From positions 1 to 9,886 of the forward strand of contig CALKIA010000498.1 of the NCBI GenBank assembly GCA_937988705.1: 9,886 nt of DNA. The letters run 5' to 3'. The position numbers and the translations under genes were made by a program. Shown one piece after another: positions 8,285-9,886 of the stretch (position 1 is the first letter of the stretch; every line of letters starts with the position of its first letter). Below the pieces are notes generated by a model. That model saw only the letters and a list, made by a program, of their open reading frames with translations, did no database searches and was not told the origin of the DNA. The DNA is from an uncultured Chloroflexota bacterium (lineage in GTDB: Bacteria > Chloroflexota > Anaerolineae > Aggregatilineales > Phototrophicaceae).

Positions 8285-8290
8285 ATCATA
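8285..8290 (-). promoter_or_regulatory. Candidate -10 box for the L,D-transpeptidase
   Basis: TATGAT on the - strand, one base away from TATAAT, about 34 bases upstream of the GTG start, giving a short leader. The matching -35 region (about 17 bases further upstream) is poor, so this is a weak prediction. The divergent gap 8252-8397 must hold promoters for both flanking genes; no convincing + strand promoter or operator repeat was found in it. Confidence 0.3.
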
Positions 8291-8387
8291 CCGCAAATTG
8301 ACGTGTGGGAACTAAAAAGTCAGTGACTCTGGGCCGTCGTTCGGGTTGTGACAACTCAGTTTATCGAGCAAAATCACGCTGGTTCGC

Positions 8388-8391
8388 AGGA
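8388..8391 (+). promoter_or_regulatory. Ribosome binding site for the AviRa-like gene
   Basis: AGGA lies 6 bases before the ATG at 8398 and 9 bases before the next in-frame ATG at 8401, so either can serve as start. The out-of-frame ATG at 8394 opens only a five-codon frame that ends at 8411. Confidence 0.55.
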
Positions 8392-8397
8392 CAATGA

Positions 8398-9165
8398 ATG
8401 ATGGAATATAAATTCACGCCAGATCGGGAAAACTACGAGATGTACGCCAGTGGCGGAGTCCTGTACTCTGCGCCCGGACATACGGCTTTCCCGGTCAGGC
8501 TCGCCACTGAAATCTTCAGACGCTGTCTCGCCTTGCGCGCCCATCAGGGAGAATCGGATCGGTGCGTACTTTATGATCCCTGTTGTGGTAGTGCCTACCA
8601 GCTGACAACTATGGCCTACTTCAACTGGCACAGCATTGAGCGCATCATTGGTTCCGATATTGATGCTGATGCCTTATCGGTCGCCGCGCGCAATCTCTCG
8701 CTGCTTGACTTGAACGGCCTAGACCGACGCATCAACGAGATTTCAACCCTGTACCAGCAGTTTGGCAAAGCCTCTCACTCCATCGCCCTGAAGAACGCGC
8801 TCGAACTCAAACAGCGGCTGTCAGAGTTGATTGCATCACACAAAATTGACACGCAGTTATTTCGGGCCGATGTTACCGATCGTCAAGCTGTGAGTGCTGA
8901 ACTCGCGGAGGCACCAGTCGATGTCGTGATGGCGGATATTCCCTACGGTCAGCATTCGAATTGGGACGCGGCCACAGCGGCCTTAGTGAGCGCAACAGAT
9001 CCTGTTCACCAGCTCCTCGAATCGCTGCTGCCTGTCATGCGACCAAATGCGGTAGTGGCGGTGGCGGCGGCTAAGAAAGACAAAATCAGGCACGAACAGT
9101 ACCAAAAGCTGGAAAGGTTTACTGTGGGCAAACGACAGATCGTCATTTTACGACCGAACCTCTAA
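8398..9165 (+). CDS. aviRa: AviRa-like 23S rRNA (guanine-N1) methyltransferase
   Basis: 255-aa SAM-dependent methyltransferase that closely matches AviRa, the Streptomyces viridochromogenes enzyme that methylates a guanine of 23S rRNA (G2535 by E. coli numbering) and confers avilamycin resistance. This rests on recalled sequence patterns. Diagnostic stretches are ASGGVLYSAPGHTAFPVRLA (17-36), present almost unchanged in AviRa, SAM motif I in YDPCCGSAYQLT (Asp60 to Ser65), the acidic SAM-ribose site at SDID (Asp87, Asp89), a helical insert with FGKAS (122-126), and the DIPYG catalytic motif (180-184, the D-x-P-Y form of NPPY). The C-terminal LERFTVGKRQIVILR also fits. Length is normal. Start is ATG 8398 or 8401. 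The gene is monocistronic, with no orthosomycin genes beside it, so it may be a housekeeping or intrinsic-resistance rRNA methylase rather than self-protection. Family call is strong; the target nucleotide is inferred. Confidence 0.88.
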   Translation: MMEYKFTPDRENYEMYASGGVLYSAPGHTAFPVRLATEIFRRCLALRAHQGESDRCVLYDPCCGSAYQLTTMAYFNWHSIERIIGSDIDADALSVAARNLSLLDLNGLDRRINEISTLYQQFGKASHSIALKNALELKQRLSELIASHKIDTQLFRADVTDRQAVSAELAEAPVDVVMADIPYGQHSNWDAATAALVSATDPVHQLLESLLPVMRPNAVVAVAAAKKDKIRHEQYQKLERFTVGKRQIVILRPNL

Positions 9166-9198
9166 CCCGCAACTGGAAGACTGCTGATGGTGTGAGTA

Positions 9199-9218
9199 GT
9201 TCTGTTGGAAAACAGAAC
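9199..9218. terminator. Perfect 8-bp hairpin between convergent genes
   Basis: GTTCTGTT (9199-9206) and AACAGAAC (9211-9218) form a perfect 8-bp stem around a GGAA loop. The hairpin starts 34 bases after the AviRa-like stop and lies about 40 bases beyond the stop of the - strand repeat gene, so it could end transcription from both sides. There is no T-tract, so it may be only a stabilising 3' stem. The rest of the gap (9166-9258) shows nothing else recognisable, apart from AGACGTCT (9253-9260), a small palindrome at the stop of the repeat gene. Confidence 0.45.
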
Positions 9219-9258
9219 CCTCGCTTGACATCGGCCTGTCGGTCGGAGACGCAGACGT

Positions 9259-9886
9259 CTACATTGGCGTAGGAAGGTCGGTCTGCGCCTCACTGGTGTC
9301 GGTTGGAGTCAGCGTATAAGTCGGCGTGCTCGACGCCTCAACGGGCGTTTCAGTCGGTGTCGATGTCGCCGTGGGAATAACGGGCGTCTCGCTCGGCGTC
9401 GGTACAGCAGTCGGCGGCTCAGGCGTCGGCGTTGACGTTGGGTTATTCGTTGGCGCCGCGTCGGTGTCGCTCGGGGTCAGTGTATAAGTCGGCGTGTTCG
9501 ACGCCTCGACGGGCGTTTCGGTTGGCGTCGACGTCACCGTGGGGAAATCAGGCGCCTCGCTCGGCGTCGGCACGTCCGTCGGCGGCACAGGCGTCTCGCT
9601 CGGCGTCGGAGTCTCTGTTGGCGCCGCGTTGGTGTCGGTCGGCGTGAACGTGGAAGTCGGCGTGTTCGACGCCTCGACGGGCGTGTCGGTTGGGGTTGAC
9701 GTCGCCGTGGGGAAATCAGGCGTTTCGCTCGGCAGCGGAGTCTTCGTTGGCGCCTCAGTGGCGGTCGGCGTGAACGTAGAAGTCGGCGTGTTTGACGCCT
9801 CAACAGGCGGTTCGCTCGGCGTCGGAGTCTTCGTTGGCGCCTCAGTCGCGGTTGGCGTGAACGTGGAAGTCGCGGTGCTCGACACC
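9259..9886 (-). CDS. Thr/Pro-rich tandem-repeat protein, C-terminal part
   Basis: The frame is open from the right edge to the TAG at 9259-9261 (about 208 codons); the N-terminus lies beyond the window. The protein is almost entirely Thr, Pro, Ser, Glu, Ala and Val, in repeats such as STPTETPVEASNTPTYTLTP and TPSETP, and ends in LPTPM. It would be extended and unstructured, probably a surface-exposed and perhaps O-glycosylated stalk or linker; similar tails are common in secreted Chloroflexota proteins. No transmembrane helix, LPXTG signal or folded domain follows the repeats, so any functional domain or signal peptide would be at the missing N-terminus. The GTG at 9885 is only an internal valine codon. 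The frame is preferred over the overlapping + strand and Arg-rich frames because it alone gives a recognised protein type. Function unknown. Confidence 0.75.
   Translation of the reverse strand, partial: VSSTATSTFTPTATEAPTKTPTPSEPPVEASNTPTSTFTPTATEAPTKTPLPSETPDFPTATSTPTDTPVEASNTPTSTFTPTDTNAAPTETPTPSETPVPPTDVPTPSEAPDFPTVTSTPTETPVEASNTPTYTLTPSDTDAAPTNNPTSTPTPEPPTAVPTPSETPVIPTATSTPTETPVEASSTPTYTLTPTDTSEAQTDLPTPM
9332..9886. repeat. Tandem DNA repeats inside the Thr/Pro-rich gene
   Basis: The motif GACGCCTC recurs at 9332, 9500, 9668 and 9794, giving spacings of 168, 168 and 126 bases, all multiples of three (56, 56 and 42 codons). A further internal duplication of 87 bases (29 codons) is seen between TCTTCGTTGGCGCCTCAGT at 9741 and again at 9828. 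Copies are diverged mostly at third codon positions, as expected for repeats kept under coding selection and expanding by unequal recombination or slippage. Confidence 0.8.

Noticed and set aside
8297..8325. TTGACG at 8297 as a -35 box for the AviRa-like gene
   Set aside because: No acceptable -10 hexamer is found at 16-18 bases downstream.
8374..8631. - strand frame of 85 codons over the start of the AviRa-like gene
   Set aside because: It overlaps the most conserved AviRa segment and has no family resemblance of its own.
9534..9803. Arg-rich - strand frame in the repeat region
   Set aside because: It is a frame-shifted reading of the Thr/Pro repeat; runs of Arg/Pro are the expected by-product.
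9290..9886. Regularly spaced repeats considered as a CRISPR array
   Set aside because: Copies are imperfect, spacings are multiples of three, there are no unique spacers, and translation gives a continuous Thr/Pro repeat protein.

Overview
The window is a GC-rich bacterial fragment with four genes whose stop codons lie inside it, plus one gene cut by the right edge; the first gene is also cut, at the left edge. The best guess for the source is an uncultured Chloroflexota (Anaerolineae-like) bacterium. This is an inference from three things: a secreted Thr/Pro repeat tail of a kind common in that phylum, a short GTAGGGGC-type palindromic intergenic repeat, and a Pfa/Hgl-like lipid synthase. 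No rRNA or other phylogenetic marker is present, so the assignment is tentative.

Left two thirds (1-7054, + strand): a two-gene operon for a polyunsaturated-fatty-acid/heterocyst-glycolipid type (Pfa/Hgl) iterative lipid synthase. The first gene is a multidomain protein with the order KS - chain length factor (degenerate KS) - AT - DH1 (degenerate hotdog) - DH2 (FabA-like). Eleven bases later comes pfaD, the stand-alone FMN enoyl reductase of these systems. Together they would supply condensation, acyl loading, dehydration/isomerisation and enoyl reduction. Acyl carrier protein repeats, a ketoreductase and the phosphopantetheinyl transferase are not in the window. They should lie upstream, on a PfaA/HglE-like partner, or elsewhere in the genome. 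The ORF is open to the left edge and its first KS lacks its N-terminal strand, so the gene starts outside the window.

Middle (7055-8397): a 150-base convergent gap with a 59-base imperfect palindrome that may act as a terminator or be a dispersed repeat. It is followed on the - strand by a secreted L,D-transpeptidase (YkuD family) for peptidoglycan cross-linking. The 146-base gap upstream of it is a divergent promoter region.

Right end (8398-9886): a + strand SAM-dependent methyltransferase closely resembling AviRa, the 23S rRNA guanine-N1 methyltransferase known for avilamycin resistance. Next is a short convergent gap with a perfect 8-bp hairpin, and then the 3' part of a - strand gene encoding a Thr/Pro/Ser/Glu tandem-repeat protein that runs off the right edge.

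The main point of interest is the lipid synthase pair: a probable uncharacterised secondary-lipid pathway whose fused domain order and degenerate CLF/DH1 sites can be read directly. The right-hand genes look unrelated to it.
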